The translations under genes and the position numbers were made by a program. From IMG/VR virus record IMGVR_UViG_3300030090_001223, positions 1 through 37,743 of that record: DNA of 37,743 nucleotides. The stretch is one strand, 5' to 3'. The notes beneath the pieces were generated by a model. That model searched no databases. It was not told where the DNA came from and worked only from the letters and a program-made list of their open reading frames with translations. Origin of the DNA: a virus. Shown here piece after piece: positions 8,915-15,904 of this stretch (position 1 is the stretch's first letter; every line of letters begins with the position of its first letter).

Positions 8915-9792
8915 TGAACGAGAGAACTCTACAAGATATTCTTGGCAAAATTAATCTTGATATGCTGTATGCTGGCAAATCTTCTGGAGAAGGTTCTAGT
9001 CTTGTAGCAGCAATGCAAGCGCAAAGAAAATTAGAGTCTATGCCTCAGAGCGGAGCAGTTCAAAGCTTAACTCCCATAAATCCTATTGACTTAGCTGCGG
9101 AGACAGGATTAACTGCTTTAAGCAGTATGGATAATGTCAATCCATTGGTCGCAATGTTAGCTGGGGTATTAGCACCCAAAGCTTACAGTAGTCTTAGGAC
9201 TACAAATACACCTGCTCTCTTAAAAAAGTATGATATCAAAGTTAACACACCTCTTTATCATAACACGAATCTTGAAAGTGCTAATTTAATTTTAAAGAAA
9301 AATTTAATTGGAGCTAGCAATAGACCAGAGTTTATAAGAGGAGGAGGAAAAAAAGGGCTGAGCACATCAACAACTAGAGATTCTGATTATAGTATTATAC
9401 CAGGGGATGCGGTGAGTAGCGAATTAGATATCCAGCTTATACTTGATAAAAAAGAAGTTTCGAAAGTCAGAGGGACTAAAATTGCTCCTTATGTTTATAG
9501 CAAGGTTGGAGATATCAAAAACAACCCTTTTATGAAGGGAAAAAGATTTTATGAGGCAGAAGAAAGAATATATAATAAATCTGGTATACCAGCTAGTAAG
9601 ATAAAGGCGATGAAATTAAGGTCTCCTGGATATTCTGGAGCTACTTTAAAAACTCTTATTGAAGAGTCGTCTAAAAAAAATATACCTCTTATAGTTGAGC
9701 CTAACAGTCAAGAAAGAGTTCTAAAATTATTACAAACATTTAAGCCAAATCAAAAATCAAAAATTTTAAAAAATATAAAATTTGCAGACTAA
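8914..9792 (+). CDS. Putative ADP-ribosyltransferase-fold virion protein (292 aa)
   Basis: Residues 1-100 are a non-catalytic lead with the MNERTLQDIL motif. Residues about 112-235 carry the motif order of the ADP-ribosyltransferase fold: LYHNT (His116) in a first strand, followed by a helix ESANLILKKNLIGAS; STSTTRD (Ser150-Thr151-Ser152) after a Gly-rich loop; and FYEAEERIY (Glu214/216/217) before a short strand SKIKAMKL. This is the H-S-E arrangement of diphtheria-toxin or rifampin-ART-like folds and also of KptA-type enzymes. T4 Alt is a known example of an ART carried in a virion and injected with DNA; a similar role here is inference. Function could also be structural if the site is degenerate. 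TAATG overlap with the upstream gene. Confidence 0.6.
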   Translation: MNERTLQDILGKINLDMLYAGKSSGEGSSLVAAMQAQRKLESMPQSGAVQSLTPINPIDLAAETGLTALSSMDNVNPLVAMLAGVLAPKAYSSLRTTNTPALLKKYDIKVNTPLYHNTNLESANLILKKNLIGASNRPEFIRGGGKKGLSTSTTRDSDYSIIPGDAVSSELDIQLILDKKEVSKVRGTKIAPYVYSKVGDIKNNPFMKGKRFYEAEERIYNKSGIPASKIKAMKLRSPGYSGATLKTLIEESSKKNIPLIVEPNSQERVLKLLQTFKPNQKSKILKNIKFAD

Positions 9793-9795
9793 AAA

Positions 9796-9909
9796 ATGCC
9801 TAATAAAAAAGCAAAAGAGAGAAAGCGCAGAAAGAGAAAGCTTACAATAGAGAATAAAACTCGCAAAAGATTAATAAAAAAGAAAAAGAAAGAACAAAGA
9901 GATGGATAA
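9796..9909 (+). CDS. Tiny Lys/Arg-rich protein (37 aa)
   Basis: This small gene fills the gap between the ART-like gene and the next one and overlaps the latter's start by 8 bases. The product begins MPNKKAKERKRRKRKLTIEN and continues TRKRLIKKKKKEQRDG; more than half is Lys or Arg. I recall similar MPNKKAK-type miniproteins in other phages. A nucleic-acid-binding role is inferred from charge alone. Confidence 0.6.
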   Translation: MPNKKAKERKRRKRKLTIENKTRKRLIKKKKKEQRDG

Positions 9910-10498
9910 TTTACAAAAAATGTTAGCAGAAATGTTTCCCCAAAGTGAGCAGGCAGCTATATTAAAAAGACAAGAAATGTTTGGAATGAGTGATTACGAC
10001 ACAATTTCAGGAGATGTTAAGCGAAAACTTATGGATGAATCTAATTTTTCATTGGATGAATTAATTAAGGCATCTGCTTTTGCTAGAGAATATGATGATA
10101 AATATTTTCCTCCTTTATTTGAAGACATTAGCGATAGAGCTAGAATTCGTGCAATTCGCCCAGAATCTTTTATAACAGGTATTTTAAGAGCACGTGGAGG
10201 TAAAGAGCCTAGTCCTAGTTTAGATGAATCACCTAAATCTAAGTCAATAGATGATATTTTAAGACAATCTGACATATCAGAGTTTTTATCAAAAGTTGTT
10301 TCTGATAAAACAAATGTAGACGTAAACGAAGATACTCAAGTTATTCCAAGCAATATAGGTAGAATGGATAGACAAACCTTGCAAGAAATACTAAATATGC
10401 AAGAGCCAGTACCTCAAGACACTTCTGGTGTAGGTAGGATGAATATAAATACTCTTATGGAGATACTGAGAATGCAGGAGCCTACTCCTAATAGATAA
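9902..10498 (+). CDS. Late protein with repeated C-terminal motif (198 aa)
   Basis: The last gene of the left late cluster. The N-terminal 130 residues are helical and charged. The C-terminus holds two copies of a 17-residue unit, GRMDRQTLQEILNMQEP and GRMNINTLMEILRMQEP, separated by a Pro/Asp/Ser linker. The core of each copy matches the N-termini of the proteins encoded at 8441 and 8914, which suggests that the motif binds a common partner such as another virion protein. The start is an ATG inside the end of the preceding miniprotein gene, behind AAAGAGATGG with a weak ribosome site (AAAGAG). No family was recognised. Confidence 0.7.
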   Translation: MDNLQKMLAEMFPQSEQAAILKRQEMFGMSDYDTISGDVKRKLMDESNFSLDELIKASAFAREYDDKYFPPLFEDISDRARIRAIRPESFITGILRARGGKEPSPSLDESPKSKSIDDILRQSDISEFLSKVVSDKTNVDVNEDTQVIPSNIGRMDRQTLQEILNMQEPVPQDTSGVGRMNINTLMEILRMQEPTPNR

Positions 10499-10535
10499 AA
10501 AAACGGGGTGCAGAAAATAGATAAAACTACACCCC
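10497..10535 (-). terminator. Rho-independent terminator of the leftward early operon
   Basis: On the minus strand GGGGTG and CACCCC (6 bp) close a 19-base loop, directly followed by GTTTTTTT. It lies between the convergent ends of the late plus-strand cluster (10498) and the bS21 gene (10553), so it stops leftward early transcription. On the plus strand the same hairpin has no adjacent T run, so termination of late transcription here is less certain. Confidence 0.75.
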
Positions 10536-10552
10536 TAGGAGCACCATGAATT

Positions 10553-10729
10553 TTATTTTTTTCTATCTCTTTTAATCTTTTTCTCTCTCTCCCTCCTAAG
10601 CTGGGAGGGCTTAGTGTAAAACCTTCGCTCTTCCAGCTCTAGTAATATACTATTCTCTCTAACTTTCTTTTTAAATTCAGAAAGCATCTTAGCTAAAGGT
10701 TTATTTTTTGTCTTCTTTACTAATATCAT
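10553..10729 (-). CDS. rpsU: Ribosomal protein bS21 homologue (58 aa)
   Basis: I place the start at the ATG at 10729, not at the upstream ATG at 10777, because GGAG sits 5 bases before it and the resulting N-terminus (MILVKKTKNKPLAKMLSEFK) matches the normal beginning of bS21. The rest follows the family: a basic helix (KKKVRENSILLELEERRFYT), then KPSQLRREREKK and a Lys/Arg-rich tail. Length is slightly shorter than the 70-residue E. coli protein, as is common. bS21 sits on the 30S platform beside the 3' end of 16S rRNA and helps mRNA selection; phage copies are known and can enter host ribosomes. It is the last gene before the early terminator and overlaps the upstream gene by 29 bases. Confidence 0.85.
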   Translation of the reverse strand: MILVKKTKNKPLAKMLSEFKKKVRENSILLELEERRFYTKPSQLRREREKKIKRDRKK

Positions 10730-11081
10730 TGCTTCTCCATTTAGTGTAAAACTCTTTCCTAGCCCACTTCTCTGCACTTACCTCCCACTTATTATCATCG
10801 TGAGGGTCTCTACCGCAATGCACAGCCATAGTACCAGCTTGACAGTATTTTCTAATAAACTTTTTGACACCCATTCTTCTAGCATCTAAAGCGTGCTTAC
10901 ATTCGTGTAGAATAGTTAGCATAAAGTCTTCAGCATCTCCTTCTTTCATCTCCATATCTTTAATAACCATTTTATCTTCTTCTGGTATATACATAGCCTT
11001 GACATCTAAATTTTTATCCATAACTATTGTAGGATATATATCGTATGAATGTACTATTGACCTTACAACTAAACTACGCAA
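10701..11081 (-). CDS. HExxH zinc-peptidase-like protein (126 aa)
   Basis: The motif LTILHECKHALDARRMG gives His59-Glu60-x-x-His63, the zinc-binding and catalytic set of zincin peptidases; a possible third ligand or downstream acid lies in KWEVSAEKWA (Glu100 or Glu104). This compact layout resembles small SprT/ImmA-like proteases. The start is TTG at 11081, inside the end of the helicase gene, with AGAAG about 9 bases upstream; the next in-frame ATG (11021) lacks a ribosome site. Substrate is unknown. It could process a virion or host protein, or be a regulator-cleaving enzyme. Cys61 within the motif is unusual but tolerated. Confidence 0.75.
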   Translation of the reverse strand: MRSLVVRSIVHSYDIYPTIVMDKNLDVKAMYIPEEDKMVIKDMEMKEGDAEDFMLTILHECKHALDARRMGVKKFIRKYCQAGTMAVHCGRDPHDDNKWEVSAEKWARKEFYTKWRSNDISKEDKK

Positions 11082-12414
11082 ATGTTAAATCTTCTTTCTT
11101 TCTTTTCTCATGATCGCTAGCCTCTACTATAGTGTTAAATAGTTTACAACTATCTCCAGAGTATCCCATCTCTACAGAGCCAGGAGTACCATACCTATTC
11201 TTAGATACTATCAACATCATCTCGTTTGGCATCCATATCCTACCATTAGAATCTTCTTCTCCATATCTAGAAACATAAGGATAGTGCGTGAACACTACCA
11301 TTTCCGCATCCTGTTCTAACGAACCAGACTCCGCTAAATCCGATAACCTTGGGGTCGCATCTATCCTATGTTCTATGTTTCTATTAAGCTGCGAAACTAA
11401 TATTACGCACATATCATCGCCTTTGGCGAGCCACTTATATCTCATAGTAGTTTCACGTATCTTGTGTCTTAAGTCTCTATTGTCTCTAGATGGGTATTCA
11501 ATAAGACCTATATGGTCATCTATCACAACATCTGGATTAATCTTTTTTATCTCATTGAAAGTCTCTTGCATATCTCTAACATTATCATACATAAAGAGTT
11601 TGTCTTTGTAGTTTTTCTTTATGAAGTCCATAGCTCTATGTATCTCTGGCATAGATTCTTTTGTTCCGTGCCTCAAGCCCTTATAAGATAGGCTATCAGA
11701 CTCCATAGCAATAAACTTCTTCATCATCTCTGTGTTAGGCATCTCCCTGTTAAACATAACTACCTTTTTACCAGAGAGAACAAGCGATCTAGCTATGTTA
11801 GCAGCAACAGTTGTCTTTCCATTTGCTGGTCTACCAGCGATGATTGTTATCTCTCCTCTTGTCATACCGTGTATAACAGAATCCAATTTTTCTAAGCCAG
11901 TTTTTATTATACCTCTACTATTAAATATAGAATCGTTAGTATCATTTAGTACCTGGTCAATGTCAAACTCATTGTTAGAAGGTCTAAGGTTTATAAGGTT
12001 TGACGAGTCATTGTTTAGCTTATTTATAAGAGAGTCTAAGTCTACGGAGTTATCTTCAGCTGTCTTTATTATGTTATGAGAATGATTAATCATTCTTCTT
12101 CGCAGCCAATGTTCGTGTATTAACTTAGCATAATTCTCTGATTGTGCATAGCTAGGTTCTTTTGAAGATATACCAGTTATATCATAAGCTATACTTTTAT
12201 TGCTATGCTTTTTAGATGGAAAGTTATGGGTTACAGAGACAATATCTATAGTCTCTCCGTTCTTGTGCATTTTCTTGATGGTTCTCCACAAGTCTCTATT
12301 GAACCCATTGTAAAAGACATCATCGTCTTCAATCCATTTAGATACTTTTACTATATTATTTGGCTTGTTTATCAGACAACATAACAGAGACTCTTCTGTT
12401 TCTATATTGTGCAT
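11074..12414 (-). CDS. dnaB: Replicative DNA helicase, DnaB type
   Basis: A 446-residue RecA-fold hexameric helicase that unwinds DNA at the phage fork. The N-terminal primase-interacting domain (about 1-105) starts with ETEESLLCCLINKP. The helicase domain has Walker A GRPANGKT (194-201), NREMP in place of the usual SLEM, Walker B DVVIDDHIGLI around Asp299-300, LVSQLNR (339-345) and the family signature DLAESGSLEQDAEMV (359-373). Changes from the consensus (GRPSMGKT, VIDYLQL) are typical of phage members. The ribosome site GAGG overlaps the stop of the upstream gene. No primase or polymerase gene was recognised nearby, so it probably uses host or unseen phage partners. Confidence 0.95.
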   Translation of the reverse strand: MHNIETEESLLCCLINKPNNIVKVSKWIEDDDVFYNGFNRDLWRTIKKMHKNGETIDIVSVTHNFPSKKHSNKSIAYDITGISSKEPSYAQSENYAKLIHEHWLRRRMINHSHNIIKTAEDNSVDLDSLINKLNNDSSNLINLRPSNNEFDIDQVLNDTNDSIFNSRGIIKTGLEKLDSVIHGMTRGEITIIAGRPANGKTTVAANIARSLVLSGKKVVMFNREMPNTEMMKKFIAMESDSLSYKGLRHGTKESMPEIHRAMDFIKKNYKDKLFMYDNVRDMQETFNEIKKINPDVVIDDHIGLIEYPSRDNRDLRHKIRETTMRYKWLAKGDDMCVILVSQLNRNIEHRIDATPRLSDLAESGSLEQDAEMVVFTHYPYVSRYGEEDSNGRIWMPNEMMLIVSKNRYGTPGSVEMGYSGDSCKLFNTIVEASDHEKRKKEDLTFA

Positions 12415-12420
12415 ATAACC

Positions 12421-12801
12421 TCAATCTATTTTAGGTGGTACTCTATCCATAGTAAGAAACTCGTGTCTCTTCTTTGCAGTCTTACTAGAATTATTATTTT
12501 TTATAATGGCAGTAAGATATTTTAATCCCTTGCCTTCTTGTGGTGAGTTAGCTTTTATAAAGTTATTGATTGCCATAATTACCATATCTGAATCACAGCT
12601 TTTAATCTCAGTAAGAAATCCATATATATCCATCTCCGTTAGCTTTACACTTCTGCTGCTATCAATTTGATTCGTAACGTAATCCATAAGATTGAGACAT
12701 TCCTTACTGTACGACATTCTCATATTCTCTATTTGTTTTGTATACTTTTGCTTCTTTACCTGTCCTCCACAAGTGGGACATTTTTCTGTTTTTCTAGGCA
12801 A
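12421..12801 (-). CDS. Zinc-finger protein upstream of helicase, possible loader (126 aa)
   Basis: A GTG at 12810 overlaps the AAAGGAG ribosome site itself, so the better start is TTG at 12801, which lies 8 bases after GGAG and gives the N-terminus LPRKTEKCPTCGGQVKK. Only one CxxC pair (CPTCGG) is present, so zinc binding would need a second molecule or other ligands. The rest is helical (MDYVTNQIDSSRSV, GFLTEIKSCDSDMVIMAI). It ends 6 bases before the DnaB helicase gene. That position is where phages often carry helicase loaders or replication initiators, which is suggestive but not shown by motif. Confidence 0.65.
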   Translation of the reverse strand: MPRKTEKCPTCGGQVKKQKYTKQIENMRMSYSKECLNLMDYVTNQIDSSRSVKLTEMDIYGFLTEIKSCDSDMVIMAINNFIKANSPQEGKGLKYLTAIIKNNNSSKTAKKRHEFLTMDRVPPKID

Positions 12802-13154
12802 TTCGAACACTCCTTTTTTTCTAGCGGCATATTACCAAAAACCTCTGGGTCTAAGTACTCTGACTCAACCTCTCCAGTCCATTTCTTGCTAAGCTGGTAG
12901 GCTTTTTTACAGCTAATACATCTCATAGGTGTATTAGATATAGATACCTTCATTCTCTTCATCTTTCCTTTATGTCTATTGTGAGATTGAAGTCCATTAA
13001 AATCGAACCAATCATCATCAAAGTAATGAAGGAATGTCTCTATTTCTGCATAATTTTTTACTATAGCGTCTTGAGAATAGTTAGCGCTAAAAGATCTAGT
13101 TTCTCTTATTCTCTTGATTTTACTTGAGATAGAAAGCTTACCATCTCTAACCAT
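12756..13154 (-). CDS. Double CxxC protein of replication operon (132 aa)
   Basis: The longer frame back to 13238 lies largely inside the upstream nuclease gene. The ATG at 13154 has AGAGG 8 bases upstream and is preferred. The product has a basic N-terminal helix region (SKIKRIRETRSFSANYSQ), an acidic aromatic stretch (EIETFLHYFDDDWFDFNG) and a C-terminal zinc knuckle pair, Cys79/Cys82 (CISC) and Cys116/Cys119 (CSNC). It overlaps the next gene by 46 bases. The zinc site suggests nucleic-acid or protein binding. No family was recognised. Confidence 0.65.
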   Translation of the reverse strand: MVRDGKLSISSKIKRIRETRSFSANYSQDAIVKNYAEIETFLHYFDDDWFDFNGLQSHNRHKGKMKRMKVSISNTPMRCISCKKAYQLSKKWTGEVESEYLDPEVFGNMPLEKKECSNCLEKQKNVPLVEDR

Positions 13155-13426
13155 TCTTCGTACCTCTGGATTACGTAAATCTGACCTCTGTCCTCTTTTA
13201 CCAGCTGTATGTCCACTTCCTCTGTCGGTTTCAACCATTTAGCTACTCTCTTTCTTACTTTACATTGAACTTTGTATTTTTCAACCATTAAGTCTACTTG
13301 CTCATTTTGCCCCATAGACCTACCATCCGAACCCCACGCTCGCTTAGAACTTAAGCCTTTTTCAATAGCAATGTCAACACATTCTCGCTCAAATCTATTG
13401 CCTTTTTGTTTGCTTTTACTTGCCAT
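13106..13426 (-). CDS. Holliday-junction-resolvase-like PD-(D/E)XK nuclease (106 aa)
   Basis: The N-terminus KSKQKGNRFERECVDIAIEK, followed by RAWGSDGRSMG and QVDLMV, is the layout of archaeal-type Holliday junction resolvases found in phages: an early Glu (Glu13 or Glu15), a Gly-rich loop and the nuclease core Asp45...Gln54-Cys-Lys56. Gln in place of the middle Asp/Glu of D-(D/E)xK is a known variant. Such enzymes cut branched DNA before packaging or in recombination, fitting the SSB, annealing and exonuclease genes of the same operon. A good ribosome site (GAGGTGG) precedes the ATG. It could instead be a general structure-specific nuclease. Confidence 0.75.
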   Translation of the reverse strand: MASKSKQKGNRFERECVDIAIEKGLSSKRAWGSDGRSMGQNEQVDLMVEKYKVQCKVRKRVAKWLKPTEEVDIQLVKEDRGQIYVIQRYEEWLEMVSFLSQVKSRE

Positions 13427-13439
13427 TATTTACACCACC

Positions 13440-13688
13440 TCACGAGCAAGACCCTCCTTCATTTAAGTTTCTCTCTATCCAAAACCTATAGTTAGCTTCA
13501 GCCTTATCGTAGTAGTCATAACAACGACCACATAAGATATAATTTTTATTCTTTTGAATTGCATTACTCTCGCACAAAAGCAATGGAACCCATCTATCAC
13601 TATCTCTTGTGTTGCAGAGAGAACAGTTACTGGGTAAGTTATTTGCTATCTCCTTCTTCAGCCATACGTGTATTTTCTTCGACTTCAT
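13440..13688 (-). CDS. Small zinc-ribbon protein (82 aa)
   Basis: Two CxxC pairs, CSLC (about 22-25) and CGRC (about 53-56), are spaced as in a treble-clef or ribbon zinc site, with a WVPLLLCESNAIQKNKNYIL stretch between them. It begins within the end of the upstream gene, with GGAG about 10 bases upstream of ATG. HNH nucleases often use such a ribbon, but I do not see the His-Asn-His triad, so it is called only a zinc-ribbon protein. Confidence 0.6.
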   Translation of the reverse strand: MKSKKIHVWLKKEIANNLPSNCSLCNTRDSDRWVPLLLCESNAIQKNKNYILCGRCYDYYDKAEANYRFWIERNLNEGGSCS

Positions 13689-13878
13689 TTTTTAGTTTCT
13701 CCGTTTTGGCTTCCATATACTTAGCCAGTTTCTCTGTTTCTTTGTTCATTTCTAGGTAATTTTCTATTAACATTCTTAATGTGTCTGTCGTATAATTTAT
13801 AGAACTTACCACTCTATAAAGAGATTGCAAATCTTGCTGCATCTCCTTGATTGTTGGTTTTTTTGTTTTTCTTTTCAT
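13639..13878 (-). CDS. Small coiled-coil protein (79 aa)
   Basis: A basic N-terminus (MKRKTKKPTIKEMQQDLQ) leads into a heptad-like helical region from about residue 10 to 70 (LRMLIENYLEMNKETEKLAK, then EAKTEKLKNEVEENTRM), predicted to be a coiled coil. It has no recognisable ribosome site. The 3' end overlaps the next gene by 50 bases in another frame. Function unknown. Confidence 0.55.
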   Translation of the reverse strand: MKRKTKKPTIKEMQQDLQSLYRVVSSINYTTDTLRMLIENYLEMNKETEKLAKYMEAKTEKLKNEVEENTRMAEEGDSK

Positions 13879-14010
13879 AATATTTTTGGTAGAGAGAAGA
13901 CGCCAATCCTAGTAATTAAAACTCCAGCCTAAATACCAAGTATTATATTATAAGTACCCTGGTTAATTAAGTTTTTGTTTTAATATCTCTCTACCAATTC
14001 TCTTAACTCA

Positions 14011-14244
14011 TCAACTAGATACTGCCTCATACCCATCGAGGTTTGTATCTCTTGATTCCTTAAACCTTTCGTATCTTTTTCTAAGCTTGTGTAATAATAT
14101 TTTATCTTCTCTTCTAGAGAGATCGTAGATTGCTGTTCCTGGAGAGACCTCTCTTTTTGCATCAACCATTTCATCTAGAGCTTTCTTCCACCCCATAAGG
14201 TTTGCCATTCTCTCTTCTATTTCTACCCACTTTTCTACTTTCAT
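14011..14244 (-). CDS. Small charged helical protein (77 aa)
   Basis: The ATG has AGAGAGG 6 bases upstream, which supports this frame over a competing open frame at 13980..14174. The product is helical (VEIEERMANLMGWKKALDEM) with a conserved-looking DAKREVSPGTAIYDLSRRED segment and a basic helix HKLRKRYERFKESR. Some small phage proteins near replication genes look like this, but no family was recognised. About 130 bases of non-coding DNA follow before the next gene. Confidence 0.6.
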   Translation of the reverse strand: MKVEKWVEIEERMANLMGWKKALDEMVDAKREVSPGTAIYDLSRREDKILLHKLRKRYERFKESRDTNLDGYEAVSS

Positions 14245-14392
14245 TTATATCCTCTCTAAATCTTACCATCAGACCTCTTTTCTCAGCTTGAGTCCAGATA
14301 AATCTAATAAAATTATCTATGTCTTCTTGTGTATTTTTATTTCCTTTTTCTATAATCAAAGATTCTAAATCTTCTACCATTTTAAATTTCAT
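14171..14392 (-). CDS. Small protein downstream of methyltransferase (73 aa)
   Basis: The ATG overlaps the stop of the methyltransferase gene by 4 bases, so coupling is likely. The first 45 residues form a plausible helical domain (MKFKMVEDLESLIIEKGNKN, then DNFIRFIWTQAEKRGLM). The last 24 residues overlap the next gene in another frame and look like read-through of its ribosome site and start. Function unknown. Confidence 0.5.
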   Translation of the reverse strand: MKFKMVEDLESLIIEKGNKNTQEDIDNFIRFIWTQAEKRGLMVRFREDINESRKVGRNRRENGKPYGVEESSR

Positions 14393-15633
14393 AAATACAT
14401 CCTTCTAATTACTTCATAAACTACGTTAGTTGTTACTGCATTTCCAAGAGCTTTATATCTTTGTGTGTCAGATATTCCCTCTGTCCAACCATCTGGAAAT
14501 CCTTGCAGCCTCTCACATTCTACTGGAGTAAGTCTCCTTATACTATCTTTTTGTAGTGTATATTGATTCATTCCAGTATCCAATGTTTGAGCTACACCTC
14601 TACCTACTCTACCTCTTCTAGTCTTAGAATTAGGTACAGATAGATTGATAGAATCTCCTTCTGTGGCTACGGCATAGCCTTTCTTGGTAGCTTCTTTGAC
14701 TTTTATCTTTGTAGCCCCAGTTCTCTGTCCGTGATTGTCAAATCCCTTGTAGTAGTTTGCATCTAAGCTGGTAGATGTATCGCTAATAACAACATCTCCC
14801 TTATTAAACTTAGCACCTACATTGTACAATCCAGTCTTCGCACCTATACCACCACCTTCAGACTTTAACGTTGTAGATATTCCGTTCTGATCATAGACAC
14901 GATATGCTTGAGCGACGTTCTTAGTAATCTCTATCGGCTTATCATCTGTTTCTATCATAGTAATTTTACCGTGATTCTGTCTAACGGTTGGTGCAATTCC
15001 CTCTTGACTATGAACATTGTGACACTCGTGCCCACCTTCACCTTTTAGATTCCTCGTTATAGTTATTTTTCTTTTGTCCTCTGTATTATTCTCTTGAATG
15101 ATTTTTCTGATAGGAAATACTTTTCCTCCACCTTGTCCTCCAAGATATCCGACAATATACACTCTGTCCCTATTCTGTGGGACTCCGAAGTTCTTACTAT
15201 TAAGTAGTTCCCATTGCACCATATACCCAAGGTTGGAGAGAATCCTAATGATTGTCTGGAAAGTTCTTCCAGAGTCATGAGAAAATAGACCTCGTACATT
15301 TTCGAGTATAATATGTTTTGGTTTTTTGTACTTAAGAATCCTTGCGATATCAAAAAAGAGCGTACCTCTCGTGTCTTCAAATCCTTTTCTCTTTCCAGCA
15401 ATGCTGAAAGCTTGACAAGGAAATCCTCCAACGAGTAAGTCGAAGTCTGGTAACTCTCTTTCATTAATTTCTGTTGCACTCCCATAGTTTCTAACACCTT
15501 TAAAACTCCTTTCATATATTTTAATGGCATATTTATCTATCTCAGAATAACCTACAAACTCAGCATCTGGGATAGCTCTCTTTATTCCTAGCTCGAATCC
15601 TCCGATTCCTGAGAACATTGAAAATACTCTCAT
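14389..15633 (-). CDS. dcm: DNA (cytosine-5) methyltransferase, orphan
   Basis: A 414-residue C5 cytosine methyltransferase. Motif I is MRVFSMFSGIGGFELG (SAM binding), motif IV GGFPCQAFSIAG with catalytic Cys73, motif VI ENVRG (Glu111), motif VIII PQNRDRVYIVG (152-162), and motif X KALGNAVTTNVV at the C-terminus. The variable region between VIII and IX (about 170-340) is the target-recognition part and holds repeated Gly-rich phrases such as EGGHECHNVHSQEGIAPTVR. No restriction enzyme gene is next to it, so it is an orphan, probably protecting phage DNA from host restriction. A very strong ribosome site (AAAAGGAGG) precedes the start. The target site cannot be read from the sequence. Confidence 0.95.
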   Translation of the reverse strand: MRVFSMFSGIGGFELGIKRAIPDAEFVGYSEIDKYAIKIYERSFKGVRNYGSATEINERELPDFDLLVGGFPCQAFSIAGKRKGFEDTRGTLFFDIARILKYKKPKHIILENVRGLFSHDSGRTFQTIIRILSNLGYMVQWELLNSKNFGVPQNRDRVYIVGYLGGQGGGKVFPIRKIIQENNTEDKRKITITRNLKGEGGHECHNVHSQEGIAPTVRQNHGKITMIETDDKPIEITKNVAQAYRVYDQNGISTTLKSEGGGIGAKTGLYNVGAKFNKGDVVISDTSTSLDANYYKGFDNHGQRTGATKIKVKEATKKGYAVATEGDSINLSVPNSKTRRGRVGRGVAQTLDTGMNQYTLQKDSIRRLTPVECERLQGFPDGWTEGISDTQRYKALGNAVTTNVVYEVIRRMYL

Positions 15634-15646
15634 TGAGCCTCCTTTT

Positions 15647-15838
15647 CTATTTTATACAACTCGACTCTCTACTGTCGTGCTGTATTGTTATTTCGAAGGT
15701 AATAGTCCTACCTATGTGGTCTACAAAAGACACCATATCTATTGCACCTTTTCTGTAGAACTCTACTTTTTTTACCTCTTTAATATCTCTATTTTTTAAA
15801 AACAGTCTTATTGCTTGAATTAAATTTTTATCGTTCAT
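15647..15838 (-). CDS. Small hypothetical protein (63 aa)
   Basis: Preceded by an excellent ribosome site (AAGGAG, 5 bases) located directly after the hairpin at 15855-15886. The product has an N-terminal basic helix (LIQAIRLFLKNRDIKEVKKV) and a C-terminal beta region (AIDMVSFVDHIGRTITFEIT). No motif or family was recognised. It sits between SSB and the methyltransferase. Confidence 0.65.
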   Translation of the reverse strand: MNDKNLIQAIRLFLKNRDIKEVKKVEFYRKGAIDMVSFVDHIGRTITFEITIQHDSRESSCIK

Positions 15839-15854
15839 AAAGTCTCCTTAATGT

Positions 15855-15886
15855 AGAGGGTGCACGAAACGGATAGTGCACCCTCT
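15855..15886 (-). other. Intercistronic hairpin without U-run
   Basis: A perfect 11-bp stem, AGAGGGTGCAC / GTGCACCCTCT, closes a 10-base loop. It lies between the SSB stop and the ribosome site of the next small gene. Neither strand shows a following T-run, so a classical rho-independent terminator is unlikely. An RNA processing or mRNA-stabilising stem is more likely. Confidence 0.7.
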
Positions 15887-15904
15887 TTCCCTCTACTATG
15901 ACAA

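Noticed and set aside
12810-12900. Plus-strand open frames in the early region, such as those around 12667-12900 and 17101-17466
   Set aside because: They are antisense to well-supported minus-strand genes and have a composition expected from the opposite strand (Ser/Leu/Phe-rich), with no ribosome sites or motifs.
13980-14174. Open frame of 64 codons on the minus strand
   Set aside because: It overlaps the 77-aa gene at 14011-14244 in another frame; the latter has a clear ribosome site while this one has none, so I kept only the latter.
15063-15530. Open frame of 155 codons on the minus strand within the methyltransferase gene
   Set aside because: It is a shifted frame of the methyltransferase, which has all catalytic motifs in its own frame. 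The shadow shows no motif.
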